From Bacteroidales bacterium (GTDB lineage Bacteria > Bacteroidota > Bacteroidia > Bacteroidales > UBA12077), in assembly GCA_016342685.1 (NCBI GenBank), contig JAEINU010000004.1:124001-188000 (forward strand): a stretch of DNA of 64,000 nucleotides, in the 5' to 3' direction. The notes below the pieces were generated by a model. It saw nothing but the letters and a program-made list of their open reading frames with translations, had not been told where the DNA came from and made no database searches. The translations under genes and the position numbers were made by a program. Positions 46,009-56,075 of the stretch are shown piece after piece. Positions within the stretch are counted from its first letter, which is position 1, and each line of letters begins with the position of its first letter.

Positions 46009-49000
46009 CTATTTTCTTATGTTAATTCCGCTAAATAACTCAAAACCAAACCCATTTACTTTGTTTTCATAAAACTTATAACGGCCATTTATAGATTTTA
46101 TTCTATTAATGATATTATATAAACCCATTCCTTTTACCTTTGAATTATTAATAATTTCATTATCTAAACCCATTCCATTATCTTCATAAACTAAAACAAG
46201 TTCTTTGTTAATAAAGTTTAATTTTAAATCAATATTAGTTGCTTTTGCATGCTTTATCGAATTATTAATTAACTCTTTTACAATTCTATAATAAGCAATT
46301 TCGTATTTAATACCAAAACGATCGTTGCCCAGATTCGTTTCAAAATTTATGGCGATTAACTCTTGTGTATTATTTATAAAAGATTTTATCGCTGTATTTA
46401 AACCATATTTATTTAATAAATACGGACTTAGTGCATTCGAAACTTCGCGTACATTATTAATAGACTCAATAATAAGGGATTGTAATTTTGTTTTTAAAAA
46501 GTCTTGTTTAATAGAATCGCTAGAGTTATTTAATGATTCTATATACATTTTTAAACTCGATAATAAAGGACCAATATCATCGTGAATATCGCTTGCTAAA
46601 CGCTGTCTTTCCTTTTCTTCAGTTTCAACAATAGCATCGTAAATACGTTGTTCAATCTGTTTTCTTTCTGTAATATCACGGACAATAGATTGCATATATT
46701 TAGTTCCATCAATTAAAAAGGGAATTAGGCTTACTTCTGCAAAAAAAGGAGTCCTATCTTTTCTGCAATGTAACCACTCAAAAATTTTCTTTTCTCCATT
46801 TGCCACATGATCTATTAACTCTTGTGACTTTTCAGTTGATTTTGATCCATCTGGTTGATATTCAGGACTAAAATCATCTGATGTTTTTGTTAAAATTTCA
46901 CTTTTGTTTTTTGCTCCAAACATCTTTACTGTTTGAATATTACAATCTATAAAACCATCTTGATTAGTTATAAATATTGCATCTTGAGAATTTTCAAAAA
47001 GTAAACGGAATTTTTCTTCTGATTTTCTTAGTTCTATTTCTGCTTTCTTAATATCCGTTAAATCAACTGACTGCACAATTACGTTGGAAACTTTTCCCGA
47101 GCTATCTAAAACTGGTGTTAAAGTTGTATTTATAATTTTATGCGTTGCGTTTTTAACTACCACATGATCAACAGATCCAAAATCGTAATCAAGCATAAAA
47201 CTTACTATTTCAGCCTTTTCAAAAACTTTTCTAACCTCAGGCATAAAGCCTGCCTTTTCTATAACAACATCATTAAAAAGATTATATTTTCCGATAACCT
47301 CTTCGTTTGTTGCACCAAAAAATTTTAAACATGCCGAATTTGCTCTGAGGGCTGTTCCGTTTACGTCTGATATCCACATGCTTAACGCAGAGCTTTCAAT
47401 AATACTATCCAGAAAATTTGTTCTTTCTTTTAATTCCTCCTCAGCTTTTTTTCTCTCTGTAATATCGCTAACAACACCAATTATTGACACAATTTTATTT
47501 TTAGATCTTTGAAATTCCTTCTCTCTTCCATAAAACCATCGCCAATTGCCATGTACATCTTTTAATCTATACTCAAATTCTTTAATATACTCTTTATGCC
47601 AGTCGTGAATTTTATTTTCGTAATCATTGAATAAATCTTGGTCATCCGGATGAATTATTTCTTCTAATAATTTCATGCTTGCTTCAGGATTTTCCTGCTC
47701 ATTATAGCCCAAGATTTTATAAAAATTTTTATTTATATATATATTATTTTCTTTTGCCACATCATATATATAAATAATATCGGGTGTTTGCTCTGTAATT
47801 TGTTCTATAAATTGTTGATTTTCTTTTATCTTCTCTTGACTTATTTTCTTTTCAGTTATATCTTCGACCAATCCTATACCTGAAATTACATTCTTATTAC
47901 TATCATATATAGCTTTAAATAAACTTCTTACATAAGTTGATTTAGTCGCTGTTGCAGATGAATACCAATCCTCAAAATAACTTTCTCCTTTTTGTAAAGA
48001 TTTTTTTAACGTTCTAACCATCTTTTTATTATTGATATCTAAGAACATATTTAAACCTATAATTTGTTCTCTAGTTGAACCAATAATTTCTACAAACTGA
48101 TTATTGCAGTCGGTAATTACACCTTTGGTATCGTAATGAAGAATACCCAGAGGTGAACTAAAAAAAATGCTTTTATACTTTTCTTCGCTTGTTTTTAAGG
48201 CTATTTCTGCTTCCTTTCGCTTTGATATATCTCTAAAAAGAGCTTGCATTCTTCCATCATCAAGAATTTTTGTATTCATTTCGATTTGCAGTAAAGTACT
48301 GTCTTTACGAACGATATTTCTTTCTCTTATAACCGTATCTCCCTTACTAATAAGGTCATACCTTAATGGTTTAGAATCTAATTCATCGTTTCCAAATAAT
48401 ATGCTTATATTTTTTCCTAATAATTCCTTTAAACTGTATCCCGAAAGCTTTACCATGCTTTCATTTGCTTCGACAATTTCTCCGGTTTTAACTCCAACGA
48501 GAATTCCATCAGCTGCTTGCTCAAATAAACTACTGAATCTTTTTTCGCTATCTATTAAGTCTCTTTCATACTCCTTACGTTTAGAAATATCTCTCCAAAC
48601 AGTAAAAAGCATATCTTTTCCTTTATAAGGGATGCGAGTAAGTGCAACATCCATACATATTTCTCTACCAGCTTTGTTTAAATGAATCCACTCAAAACGG
48701 TTATAGCCATTGGAATAGGTAAGATCCATCATTTCCTGAGCTTTGGAAAAAGAATTTTTCCCATCTGGTTGGTACTCTGGTGATAACTTCGAAGGGTGGA
48801 TGTTTGTAATTTCTTCTGGGGAACTTAATCCAAGAATGTCGGCAGTTGCTTTATTGCATTCGACAAAATTATATCCATCAATAATTAGTATTGGGTCGTG
48901 CGACTTCTCAAATAATAGGCGAAACTTTTCCTCACTTAATTTTAATTCCTCGATTCTCTTTTCGTCAAGATTTTCAATTTTCTTTTCTAATTCCAAAATT

Positions 49001-49038
49001 CTTTTTCTCGACTTATCCAATTCACCTTTATTTGTCAT
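46009..49038 (-). CDS. Six-PAS sensor histidine kinase, HisKA_3 (NarX/DesK) type
   Basis: A 1009-residue soluble kinase. An N-terminal coiled coil is followed by six PAS domains, whose starts are marked by phrases such as LKLSEEKFRLLFEKS, LIDSEKRFSSLFEQA, LKTSEEKYKSIFFS and LRKSEEKFRLLFENS. The first and sixth are nearly the same (SPEYQPDG in both), a recent internal duplication. The C-terminus has HisKA_3 (DIHDDIGPLLSSLK, His as phosphosite) and HATPase_c. It has no membrane segment. It shares an operon with a receiver protein and, upstream, hemW and a glycosyltransferase fusion. Confidence 0.93.
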   Translation of the reverse strand: MTNKGELDKSRKRILELEKKIENLDEKRIEELKLSEEKFRLLFEKSHDPILIIDGYNFVECNKATADILGLSSPEEITNIHPSKLSPEYQPDGKNSFSKAQEMMDLTYSNGYNRFEWIHLNKAGREICMDVALTRIPYKGKDMLFTVWRDISKRKEYERDLIDSEKRFSSLFEQAADGILVGVKTGEIVEANESMVKLSGYSLKELLGKNISILFGNDELDSKPLRYDLISKGDTVIRERNIVRKDSTLLQIEMNTKILDDGRMQALFRDISKRKEAEIALKTSEEKYKSIFFSSPLGILHYDTKGVITDCNNQFVEIIGSTREQIIGLNMFLDINNKKMVRTLKKSLQKGESYFEDWYSSATATKSTYVRSLFKAIYDSNKNVISGIGLVEDITEKKISQEKIKENQQFIEQITEQTPDIIYIYDVAKENNIYINKNFYKILGYNEQENPEASMKLLEEIIHPDDQDLFNDYENKIHDWHKEYIKEFEYRLKDVHGNWRWFYGREKEFQRSKNKIVSIIGVVSDITERKKAEEELKERTNFLDSIIESSALSMWISDVNGTALRANSACLKFFGATNEEVIGKYNLFNDVVIEKAGFMPEVRKVFEKAEIVSFMLDYDFGSVDHVVVKNATHKIINTTLTPVLDSSGKVSNVIVQSVDLTDIKKAEIELRKSEEKFRLLFENSQDAIFITNQDGFIDCNIQTVKMFGAKNKSEILTKTSDDFSPEYQPDGSKSTEKSQELIDHVANGEKKIFEWLHCRKDRTPFFAEVSLIPFLIDGTKYMQSIVRDITERKQIEQRIYDAIVETEEKERQRLASDIHDDIGPLLSSLKMYIESLNNSSDSIKQDFLKTKLQSLIIESINNVREVSNALSPYLLNKYGLNTAIKSFINNTQELIAINFETNLGNDRFGIKYEIAYYRIVKELINNSIKHAKATNIDLKLNFINKELVLVYEDNGMGLDNEIINNSKVKGMGLYNIINRIKSINGRYKFYENKVNGFGFELFSGINIRK

Positions 49039-49047
49039 ACCAAAATT

Positions 49048-50175
49048 CTATTCGTGTAAAAAATCTTGTAGAATATTATCCGAAATAAAAATTCCCTTTT
49101 CGGTTAAGGTAAAATTAGAATTTGATTCTTTCATAAGATTTTGATCAATATACTTTTTTGTTTTGCTTAAAAAATATGTTTCAAGGTCTTTTCCAAAATC
49201 CTTTTTAAGCTTTTCGGTATTTAATCCCCACATTGTTCTGAGTGAAGTTATAAGAAAATCATTAAATTTCTCGATTTTCGTTAAATATTCGATTTCGTAT
49301 GGTATTTTTCCTTGCGATATTGCGTCCATATACTTACGCAGGTTTTGAATATTCCATTGTCGTGAGGTTAAATTGTACGAATGTGCAGAAGGGCCTAATC
49401 CTAAATACTTTACACCCATCCAATAATTTGTATTATGCAATGAAATAAAACCATATAGCGCAAAATTGGAAATTTCGTAGTGCATAAATCCTTTTTGCTC
49501 GGTTATCCTCTTTAGAATTTTAAACTGACTTAAACTTTCATCTTCGGTGGGAAGATTTAATTTATTACTCTGATAATATTTATTAAATAAAGTGTTTGGT
49601 TCAATTGTTAAATGATAAGCCGAAATGTGCTGGACGTTTAATTTTAATGCCTTTTCAATATTTTCCTCCCACATTGAAATCGTTAAATCGGGTAAACCAT
49701 AAATTAAGTCTATGCTAATATTATCAAATCCACTTTCTTGAGCATCTCCAATCGCTTTAATAGATTCTTTTACAGTATGTTTTCTTTTCATTAATTGCAA
49801 ATCAGTTTCTATAAATGATTGCAAACCAACACTCAATCTATTTATTCCTATTTCTTTTAATGCCCTTAAATATTTTACGGACAAATTATCGGGATTAGCT
49901 TCAAGTGTGATTTCGATTTCATTTTCTAAATCGAAATTTTGAATTAGTTTATCGAGTATAACTTGCAATTGTTTTGGAGATAAAAGGGAAGGGGTACCTC
50001 CTCCAAAATAGATGGTTTTTATTTTCTCTTTTGTTAAAAAGTTTCTTTGCAATTCAATCTCTTTGCATAAAGCATTAACGTACTCTTCAATTAACTTATC
50101 GTTAACAATTGAGTAAAAATCGCAATATGCGCATTTCTGTTTACAAAATGGTATGTGTAAATATATTCCAGCCAA
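49048..50175 (-). CDS. hemW: HemW (radical SAM heme chaperone-like)
   Basis: A 375-residue radical SAM protein. The CxxxCxxC cluster motif is at Cys11, Cys15 and Cys18 (HIPFCKQKCAYCDF), followed by YFGGGTPSLL and the GLPDLT segment of the HemN/HemW family. Its length is that of HemW, not of the longer HemN, and residues specific for coproporphyrinogen oxidase are absent, so a heme-trafficking role is likelier than oxidase. It sits 5 bases after the large fusion gene and 9 bases before the kinase gene. Confidence 0.93.
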   Translation of the reverse strand: MAGIYLHIPFCKQKCAYCDFYSIVNDKLIEEYVNALCKEIELQRNFLTKEKIKTIYFGGGTPSLLSPKQLQVILDKLIQNFDLENEIEITLEANPDNLSVKYLRALKEIGINRLSVGLQSFIETDLQLMKRKHTVKESIKAIGDAQESGFDNISIDLIYGLPDLTISMWEENIEKALKLNVQHISAYHLTIEPNTLFNKYYQSNKLNLPTEDESLSQFKILKRITEQKGFMHYEISNFALYGFISLHNTNYWMGVKYLGLGPSAHSYNLTSRQWNIQNLRKYMDAISQGKIPYEIEYLTKIEKFNDFLITSLRTMWGLNTEKLKKDFGKDLETYFLSKTKKYIDQNLMKESNSNFTLTEKGIFISDNILQDFLHE

Positions 50176-50180
50176 TTTTT

Positions 50181-53100
50181 CTATTTTTTTATATACCCCA
50201 TTATTACGTTAGAAACGGCTCTAGGTTCGGGTGGAAGCGAAAAAATATTACTTTCATATTTACTATTATAAGGCGAAATATTTAATGTTTGTCCGTTTAC
50301 CACTAAAGTACTACTACCACCGGGGTCGAAGCCCATTGCTTGCTTAACACCAAATTTCAATAAAATTTCTGCCATATCATTGTGAGTAGCTCCAACCGAC
50401 TCTCTAATTCGTCCGTTAATGGTTAGAACAATTAAATTTCCTTTTTGATCAATTCCTGCTGCAATTTTTGGTCCTCGCATATCAATAAAATCCAAGCGTG
50501 CCGCTTGAGTACTAATTGACTTTTGAGTTTTCCATCCTTCGATCTCCATATCCAAAACTATCTTTCCGTCATCTATTAGTAATGGTCCAGCTTCAACCGC
50601 ATAGTTTATATCATCAAATCCTGAAAGCTCGATATCCAATTCGTCGTTAACTTTCCAGTCTTCGGGCATTAAAAACCTTGCAATAACAAGTGTTAAACCA
50701 ACGGGCACCAAATTTATTACTTTGTTTTTTTCGGCATAAATTATCTCCTTAATCACATTCCCTGCTAAACGAATAACAACGTGATTTTGCGTAAAAATCT
50801 CCTTATCAGTATACATCAAATCAAAGTAAGAATTCTGATTTTTTTTGACGTCTGCATTATACTGATTTTGAGGAAACTCTATTCGTTTTGTTCCACGTGA
50901 AACACTTATTCCCATTGAAGAATTTACTCTTTTGAGCTCAATTTTGTTATCTCCAAAAATTATTGCTGGTTTATTAAACAATGGTGGAGATACAACCCTA
51001 CCTTTTGATATTAATAAACCAAGAGGCGAACCAATAAATGACTCCGACAAACCCAGTTTACCAACCAGTTCGGCATTTAATATATAACCACCATTCCATG
51101 CAATTTTAATTTCTTTATTACTTTCATTTATAAAATCTGTAACTCTTTTAGGTGTATTTGTAGTATGCGCTTCGAATCCCCATTCAAATTGTTGACTTTT
51201 TTTTGTTCGTGCAATAATTCCACTCCAAGGCATTCCATCTGAATACACTCCACTCACATTTTCATAAGAAACACTTTCTTTTTCCATTTTGGAGTTTAAA
51301 ATATCGCTTACAACCTTATTAATCGGGGACATTTTTGTTTGTGCATCCTTTTTAAGAGTCTCATAAAGCTTTTCTTCGCCTATTAATTCGAGTGCCTTTT
51401 TAAAATTTTCTCCCTTCAAAATATTATCAAAATCTTTTGCTGTTTGAACAGGAGTAGGGTAAGCTAATGTTGCACGTATTCCTGCTGGCACAAATTGTAT
51501 ATAACCACTACTAATTGGTATTCCTAAAATTGATTCTGTTATTTCATCCTCGACTTTTCCAATGTGGAATCTATCTATATCAACAATATCTGTCATTATT
51601 GCTGAATCTTTCCTGTTTGTTATGAGAATACCGTTTTCGCTTTTTATACTCTTTAATACTGATAATGCCTTAGTCCCAATCTGATTAAAATGAATTCCAA
51701 CACACAACTGCTCTGTTTCTATTATCTGAACTATATTGTATTTAAGAAGTAATAATAATTCTTCATCATGTCCATTCTCAATATAATCAATAATACTCTT
51801 ACTATTATAATTTTCTAAGTTCGGTATTTTACTTACGAAAATATAAATTGGAGAAATATAACTTACATTCTGAACAATAATTTCTTCCGTTAATTCTTCT
51901 GTAATTTCCATTTCTAAACGTGAACGTACCGATTGTAAGGCAAAAAACTCCAATTCATTTTTAATATATTTTCCCGGAAAATACGCGATTGGTATATTTG
52001 CTTGCAACTTATTAACCAACATTTTTCTATCGTCAATTCCCAAGTAAGTACTAGATGTTAATTGCGATAGGGCTAGGTCAAAATCAGTAAAAAAATGTGC
52101 ACTTTTATTAATTTTCAATTCACGCTTTGGTTTAAGAATTTGTTGAAATAATAAATTTATTAATCCCGTTAGCTCTTGTATTGTAAAATCTTGATATGGA
52201 TAGTAATTTCTATTTCGGTATCTGTATGGGAAAGAATGATCATGTCGTATTTTTTCTTCTGAATTTCTGTATAGAAAAATTGAATCAACCGAATTTAAAA
52301 ATCTGATCACCGATTTTTTAGGAAGTACTGTTCTGTATTTTTCTAATAAAACATTTGCATATTTGAAAGCCATGCCCTTAAACAGCTGTTCCTCGACTCT
52401 AAAAAAACTTGGATCTATCAGTGATTTTAACAATATCATAAATCTCATTCTGCCGAATCCAGGTAGATACTCTCTATTTTCAGTATTCAAAATCTCTCTT
52501 AAATCCTTGTTTGTATAATTACACAATTCTTTATATTCTAAAATTGATCTTTTAACCAAATTAACTGAACGTCTATTAGATTTTAATTGACGATATATAA
52601 TATAACATATATTGTCGATATTGTTTTTTAAGGAATCTAAACTATAGCGTGTTTCAACAACCCTGAGATTATGTTCAATTTCATCAGAAAATTTATGAGG
52701 ATAAAAGACTCTTTCAATAATAGCCTTTACATGTTTTTTAGTAATATTTTTGCCGTCAAACTCAATAACTTTTAGTCTTTCCGAATGAGGAAGATGTTCG
52801 CCAATCACCTCAGAATATACATTTTCTGGATAATATCTACTACAAAATATTGGTGTTCCACAAGCTGTTGCTTCAATAATTGGTAAACCTCGCCCTTCAG
52901 TTTTACTCGGTAATAATATTAAGGAAGCAATGTTGTACAATTCAGGGATACCAACGGGATTATCAAATTGAGATTTAAAATTTGATTTATCGATTTCGCT
53001 AAATAGAAATGCAAGAAAAACTTTATTCCGTACTTCCTTATCAATAGAATCTAATAATTCTTTAAACTTTAATATTAATCTTTGAAAATATTTATAGTGC

Positions 53101-54335
53101 CCGGCAGCAATTGGACCTGTTATAATTATTGTTAATTTTAAATGTTTTGTTTCACTAAATCGTTTATAAAAATCGCAATCTAAGAATAGTTTTTTTACTA
53201 GATCAAAACCTATTTCTATTCTTTTACGTGAAATAATTCTTGTTGGTTGAAGAAATACAATATTTTCATTTAGAAATTTTTCAAGCGGTTTTGTTTTTCT
53301 CGCACCAACCAAAATAGGTTTTGGGTTTTCTTCTGAAACTAAATCTGATTCAATTACATCTTTTGCAGAATAAGATATTAATGTATCGGAATATCGACTT
53401 AGTATTTTTTCAAATTGATAAAAAGTATTAATTTTCTTTCTTTTTGATCTATTTTGATATTGGCTTGTATCAATTGCAGTTCCTATTTCTGTAACATTTG
53501 TGGGATTATGCCCATTTTTTTCAATTAAATGATTTGATTGTTGTTTATTGATATTAACGTTTATCCATATTCTTGACTGCCATGGAAATAAAACTTCTAT
53601 AATTGAGAAAAATTCTCCAATATGCGAATTAGTAAAAAAGAAATCTCTTGGCCCATCAGTAATATTTCTATTTTGTTTATCAATTTCTCTATTTCCACCT
53701 TCCCAGTAAAAATCATGATTGTTATTTATAACGGGAACTTTTAGTAATTCGGATAATAATACACAAGCTAAACTTAAAGATACATTACCTGGATTTGAAC
53801 AGACATTTATTAAATATAATAGACCAATACTATTTTCGACTATATAACTCCCTAGACTTTCAACTATTTCTAATGTTTGTTTCCAAAACTTACCAATTAA
53901 ATTATTATACTCTTTACTTCCTCTATGTAATTTAGTAAAAAAGAAATCTTGATATAAATCCCAATCATTAAATGCTTGGATAATTGGTAATTCAAAAGTT
54001 TGTATAAAACCAGGAATTAGTTTTTCTGCTTCAGGATAAAATTTACCGCTGATATAATGAATTTTTGAACCTTGAAATTTCTTATTAAATATTTTGGCAT
54101 ATTTCTCAGCTTCTATACTTACTCCATCTATTGCATACTGATATGTAACAAAAGCCATATTTTCATTACACATGTTTTTCTTAAAATCTTCATATGTTCC
54201 AAAAAATCTCTTCTGTGGGGTTTTCCGATTTTCTCGTATTCTATCTAAATACAATCCTAAATCGAACCAAGTACAAATATTTTCACTTTCTAACTGCTTT
54301 ATTAAAGTATTAATTACTTTATTTGAATTTTTCAT
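50181..54335 (-). CDS. Giant fusion: glycosyltransferase plus phosphodiester glycosidase (NAGPA-like)
   Basis: A 1384-residue protein with three parts. Residues 1-560 are a GT-B glycosyltransferase (NNHDFYWEGGNREIDK, LLPSKTEGRGLPIIEATACG near 475-490). Residues 560-1030 have no family I recognise. Residues 1035-1384 match the phosphodiester glycosidase domain (NAGPA family: IAWNGGYILNAEL, KIAAGIDQKGNLIVLTINGR, MGFDPGGSSTLVVNG near 1342, SNVIMGYIKK end). NAGPA uncovers mannose-6-phosphate in animals; bacterial members are secreted or cytoplasmic hydrolases. There is no signal peptide, so it is probably cytoplasmic. It leads the operon to hemW, kinase and receiver. The twin GT is at 44365. Confidence 0.8.
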   Translation of the reverse strand: MKNSNKVINTLIKQLESENICTWFDLGLYLDRIRENRKTPQKRFFGTYEDFKKNMCNENMAFVTYQYAIDGVSIEAEKYAKIFNKKFQGSKIHYISGKFYPEAEKLIPGFIQTFELPIIQAFNDWDLYQDFFFTKLHRGSKEYNNLIGKFWKQTLEIVESLGSYIVENSIGLLYLINVCSNPGNVSLSLACVLLSELLKVPVINNNHDFYWEGGNREIDKQNRNITDGPRDFFFTNSHIGEFFSIIEVLFPWQSRIWINVNINKQQSNHLIEKNGHNPTNVTEIGTAIDTSQYQNRSKRKKINTFYQFEKILSRYSDTLISYSAKDVIESDLVSEENPKPILVGARKTKPLEKFLNENIVFLQPTRIISRKRIEIGFDLVKKLFLDCDFYKRFSETKHLKLTIIITGPIAAGHYKYFQRLILKFKELLDSIDKEVRNKVFLAFLFSEIDKSNFKSQFDNPVGIPELYNIASLILLPSKTEGRGLPIIEATACGTPIFCSRYYPENVYSEVIGEHLPHSERLKVIEFDGKNITKKHVKAIIERVFYPHKFSDEIEHNLRVVETRYSLDSLKNNIDNICYIIYRQLKSNRRSVNLVKRSILEYKELCNYTNKDLREILNTENREYLPGFGRMRFMILLKSLIDPSFFRVEEQLFKGMAFKYANVLLEKYRTVLPKKSVIRFLNSVDSIFLYRNSEEKIRHDHSFPYRYRNRNYYPYQDFTIQELTGLINLLFQQILKPKRELKINKSAHFFTDFDLALSQLTSSTYLGIDDRKMLVNKLQANIPIAYFPGKYIKNELEFFALQSVRSRLEMEITEELTEEIIVQNVSYISPIYIFVSKIPNLENYNSKSIIDYIENGHDEELLLLLKYNIVQIIETEQLCVGIHFNQIGTKALSVLKSIKSENGILITNRKDSAIMTDIVDIDRFHIGKVEDEITESILGIPISSGYIQFVPAGIRATLAYPTPVQTAKDFDNILKGENFKKALELIGEEKLYETLKKDAQTKMSPINKVVSDILNSKMEKESVSYENVSGVYSDGMPWSGIIARTKKSQQFEWGFEAHTTNTPKRVTDFINESNKEIKIAWNGGYILNAELVGKLGLSESFIGSPLGLLISKGRVVSPPLFNKPAIIFGDNKIELKRVNSSMGISVSRGTKRIEFPQNQYNADVKKNQNSYFDLMYTDKEIFTQNHVVIRLAGNVIKEIIYAEKNKVINLVPVGLTLVIARFLMPEDWKVNDELDIELSGFDDINYAVEAGPLLIDDGKIVLDMEIEGWKTQKSISTQAARLDFIDMRGPKIAAGIDQKGNLIVLTINGRIRESVGATHNDMAEILLKFGVKQAMGFDPGGSSTLVVNGQTLNISPYNSKYESNIFSLPPEPRAVSNVIMGYIKK

Positions 54336-54370
54336 AGTAAAAAAATTAACGTTTTTTAAGTTATGAAAAA

Positions 54371-54392
54371 AAACATTAACATAGTAATGTTT
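54371..54392. promoter_or_regulatory. Inverted repeat with TTAACATAGT motif upstream of the fusion operon
   Basis: Arms AAACATTA and TAATGTTT flank ACATAG. The core TTAACATAGT (54376-54385) recurs in two other divergent regions of the window. It lies 36 bases before the fusion start (minus) and 33 bases before the VanZ-like gene (plus). It could be a shared operator; on the minus strand the hairpin is followed by T8 and may instead terminate leftward transcription. Confidence 0.4.
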
Positions 54393-54424
54393 TAATTTTA
54401 ACTTTCACTCATTTAAATAAGTAT

Positions 54425-54811
54425 ATGAAATTATTAAAATACTGGAAACCAATAATTGTAGCTCTTATAATATTTTATGGAAGTGTGACATCAAGTGAAA
54501 ATCTAAATAAGGTTTCTTTTATTCAAATTAAACACCTTGATAAAATAGTACATTTAATTTTCTATTTTTCTTTCACCTTAACAATATTAACTTCTCTATT
54601 CAAATACTCCACTCTGAAAAGAAAAAAACAGTTTCTACTAGCAATTACAATTTCGGTTTGCTATGGTCTACTAATGGAATTTATTCAGTATTATTTTACT
54701 GAAACAAGAATGGCTGAAATTTTAGATATATTTTTTAATATCGGTGGTTGTTTACTTGGTGTATTAACTTTTAACCTCCTGAAAAATACTAAGCTTGTAA
54801 GATTTTTATAA
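54425..54811 (+). CDS. VanZ-like membrane protein
   Basis: A 128-residue protein with four hydrophobic segments (about 7-23, 40-60, 70-90 and 98-118) and the VanZ signature HLDKIVHLIFYFSFT plus YGLLMEFIQYYF. The family is named for a teicoplanin resistance gene, but its role in Bacteroidota is unknown. It is encoded singly and its 3' end overlaps the convergent Rrf2 gene by 6 bases. Confidence 0.85.
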   Translation: MKLLKYWKPIIVALIIFYGSVTSSENLNKVSFIQIKHLDKIVHLIFYFSFTLTILTSLFKYSTLKRKKQFLLAITISVCYGLLMEFIQYYFTETRMAEILDIFFNIGGCLLGVLTFNLLKNTKLVRFL

Positions 54812-55252
54812 ACCTATTTTTCCTCCTGAAGATTTTATTTCTGTAGCTAGATTTTCTATAGTCTCAGTTTTAAATAAACTTTTTAACTGATTACTAATAG
54901 GTAAATATTTATCGTGGATAGGACATTGTAAATCGTTATGAGCGCGAGAAGAACAAGTACTTAATCCTATTAAACAATCCTCAAAAAGCAGTGTTCCATC
55001 TATCACTTCGATAATATCAAATAAAGAAATTTCTGATGCAGGACGTGAAAGTAAAAAACCACCATGTGGTCCCTTAGTTGAAATTAATAAATTGCATTTA
55101 GCGAGCTTTAATAAAATTTTTCCTAAAAATGGTGTTGGTAGATTAAGTTCCTGGGATATTTCCTTTATACCTATTTTTCTTTCTTCAACTAGGTTATTTA
55201 AAGCAATATAAATTATTGATCTTATTCCGTATTTACAAGAGTTCGATAACAT
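54806..55252 (-). CDS. Rrf2 family transcriptional regulator
   Basis: A 148-residue Rrf2/IscR-type regulator. The winged helix is at the N-terminus (GIKEISQELNLPTPFLGKIL, then KGPHGGFLLSRPASEISL). Three cysteines at 93, 100 and 110 lie where IscR binds its [2Fe-2S] cluster (92, 98, 104), with wider spacing, so an Fe-S or redox sensor is possible. It follows rpiB by 10 bases and probably shares its transcript. Targets are not known; the repeated TTAACATAGT motif in the neighbourhood is one candidate. Confidence 0.9.
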   Translation of the reverse strand: MLSNSCKYGIRSIIYIALNNLVEERKIGIKEISQELNLPTPFLGKILLKLAKCNLLISTKGPHGGFLLSRPASEISLFDIIEVIDGTLLFEDCLIGLSTCSSRAHNDLQCPIHDKYLPISNQLKSLFKTETIENLATEIKSSGGKIGL

Positions 55253-55262
55253 ATAGTATTAT

Positions 55263-55703
55263 TTAAATAATTGGAATTTTATTTACTCTTCGTAAATGTC
55301 TTCCACCTTCGAATTCTGTGTTAAGAAAAATATCAATAATTTTCTTTGCTAAATCATATTCTACATATCTTGCTGGTATAGAACAAATATTTGCATCGTT
55401 ATGTAATCTAGCTAATTCAGAAATTTCTTCGGTCCAACATAAAGCTGCACGAACACCCTGATGCTTATTAGCTGTCATATTAATCCCATTACCACTTCCA
55501 CATAAGGTAATACCATAAATGTGCTCTTTATTTTCTATAGATAAAGCTAATGGGTGAGCAAAATCAGGATAGTCGGCACTTTCTTCAGAATGTGTTCCAT
55601 AATCAGTAACACTGTATCCTTGTTTTTCGAGTTCTATCTTTAATTTTTCTTTTAAACGATATCCTGCATGATCACATGCAATTCCTAAAGATTTTTTATT
55701 CAT
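55263..55703 (-). CDS. rpiB: Ribose 5-phosphate isomerase B
   Basis: A 146-residue RpiB that interconverts ribose 5-phosphate and ribulose 5-phosphate in the pentose phosphate pathway. The N-terminal IACDHAGYRLKE and the active-site Cys68 in LCGSGNGINM are standard, as are the HND and RHLRRV segments that bind phosphate. Length is typical. It is the first gene of a two-gene minus-strand unit with the Rrf2 regulator. Confidence 0.95.
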   Translation of the reverse strand: MNKKSLGIACDHAGYRLKEKLKIELEKQGYSVTDYGTHSEESADYPDFAHPLALSIENKEHIYGITLCGSGNGINMTANKHQGVRAALCWTEEISELARLHNDANICSIPARYVEYDLAKKIIDIFLNTEFEGGRHLRRVNKIPII

Positions 55704-55885
55704 AACTTAATGTAAAAGATTTAGAAAATATTAAGAAATCCAATATTCAAATTTAATGATTTTATTCAAAATTTAGATTAATCTCCAATTTATTAACAAT
55801 ATTTTATTAAATACTTGAATTATTGACTATAATTACCATTTAAATGAATTATCGTTTTAATTAAACTGCGTTATTTCATTAATAG

Positions 55886-55898
55886 TTAACATAGTAAT
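55886..55898. promoter_or_regulatory. TTAACATAGTAAT motif between rpiB and nadA
   Basis: Second copy of the motif also found at 54376 and 61246. It shares 13 bases (TTAACATAGTAAT) with the 54376 copy. Possible operator for a local regulator (Rrf2 or Crp/Fnr); not demonstrated. Confidence 0.3.
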
Positions 55899-56075
55899 CT
55901 GATTTGTTAATAAATGAATAAATTGTTAATTACTTCACTATCTGATGTTCATTTATTGTTAATTAAAGTCAATAAGTATTAAAAACTTTTCCTTGCATTA
56001 TTAAACATACTAATCTATATATACAATTTTAGTTAAAATCAAAAATATTTTTTTAGTTTTAACACTCAAAAATTG

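Noticed and set aside
48167-48628. 153-codon open frame opposite the six-PAS kinase
   Set aside because: Shadow frame inside a clear gene; no start context or domain.
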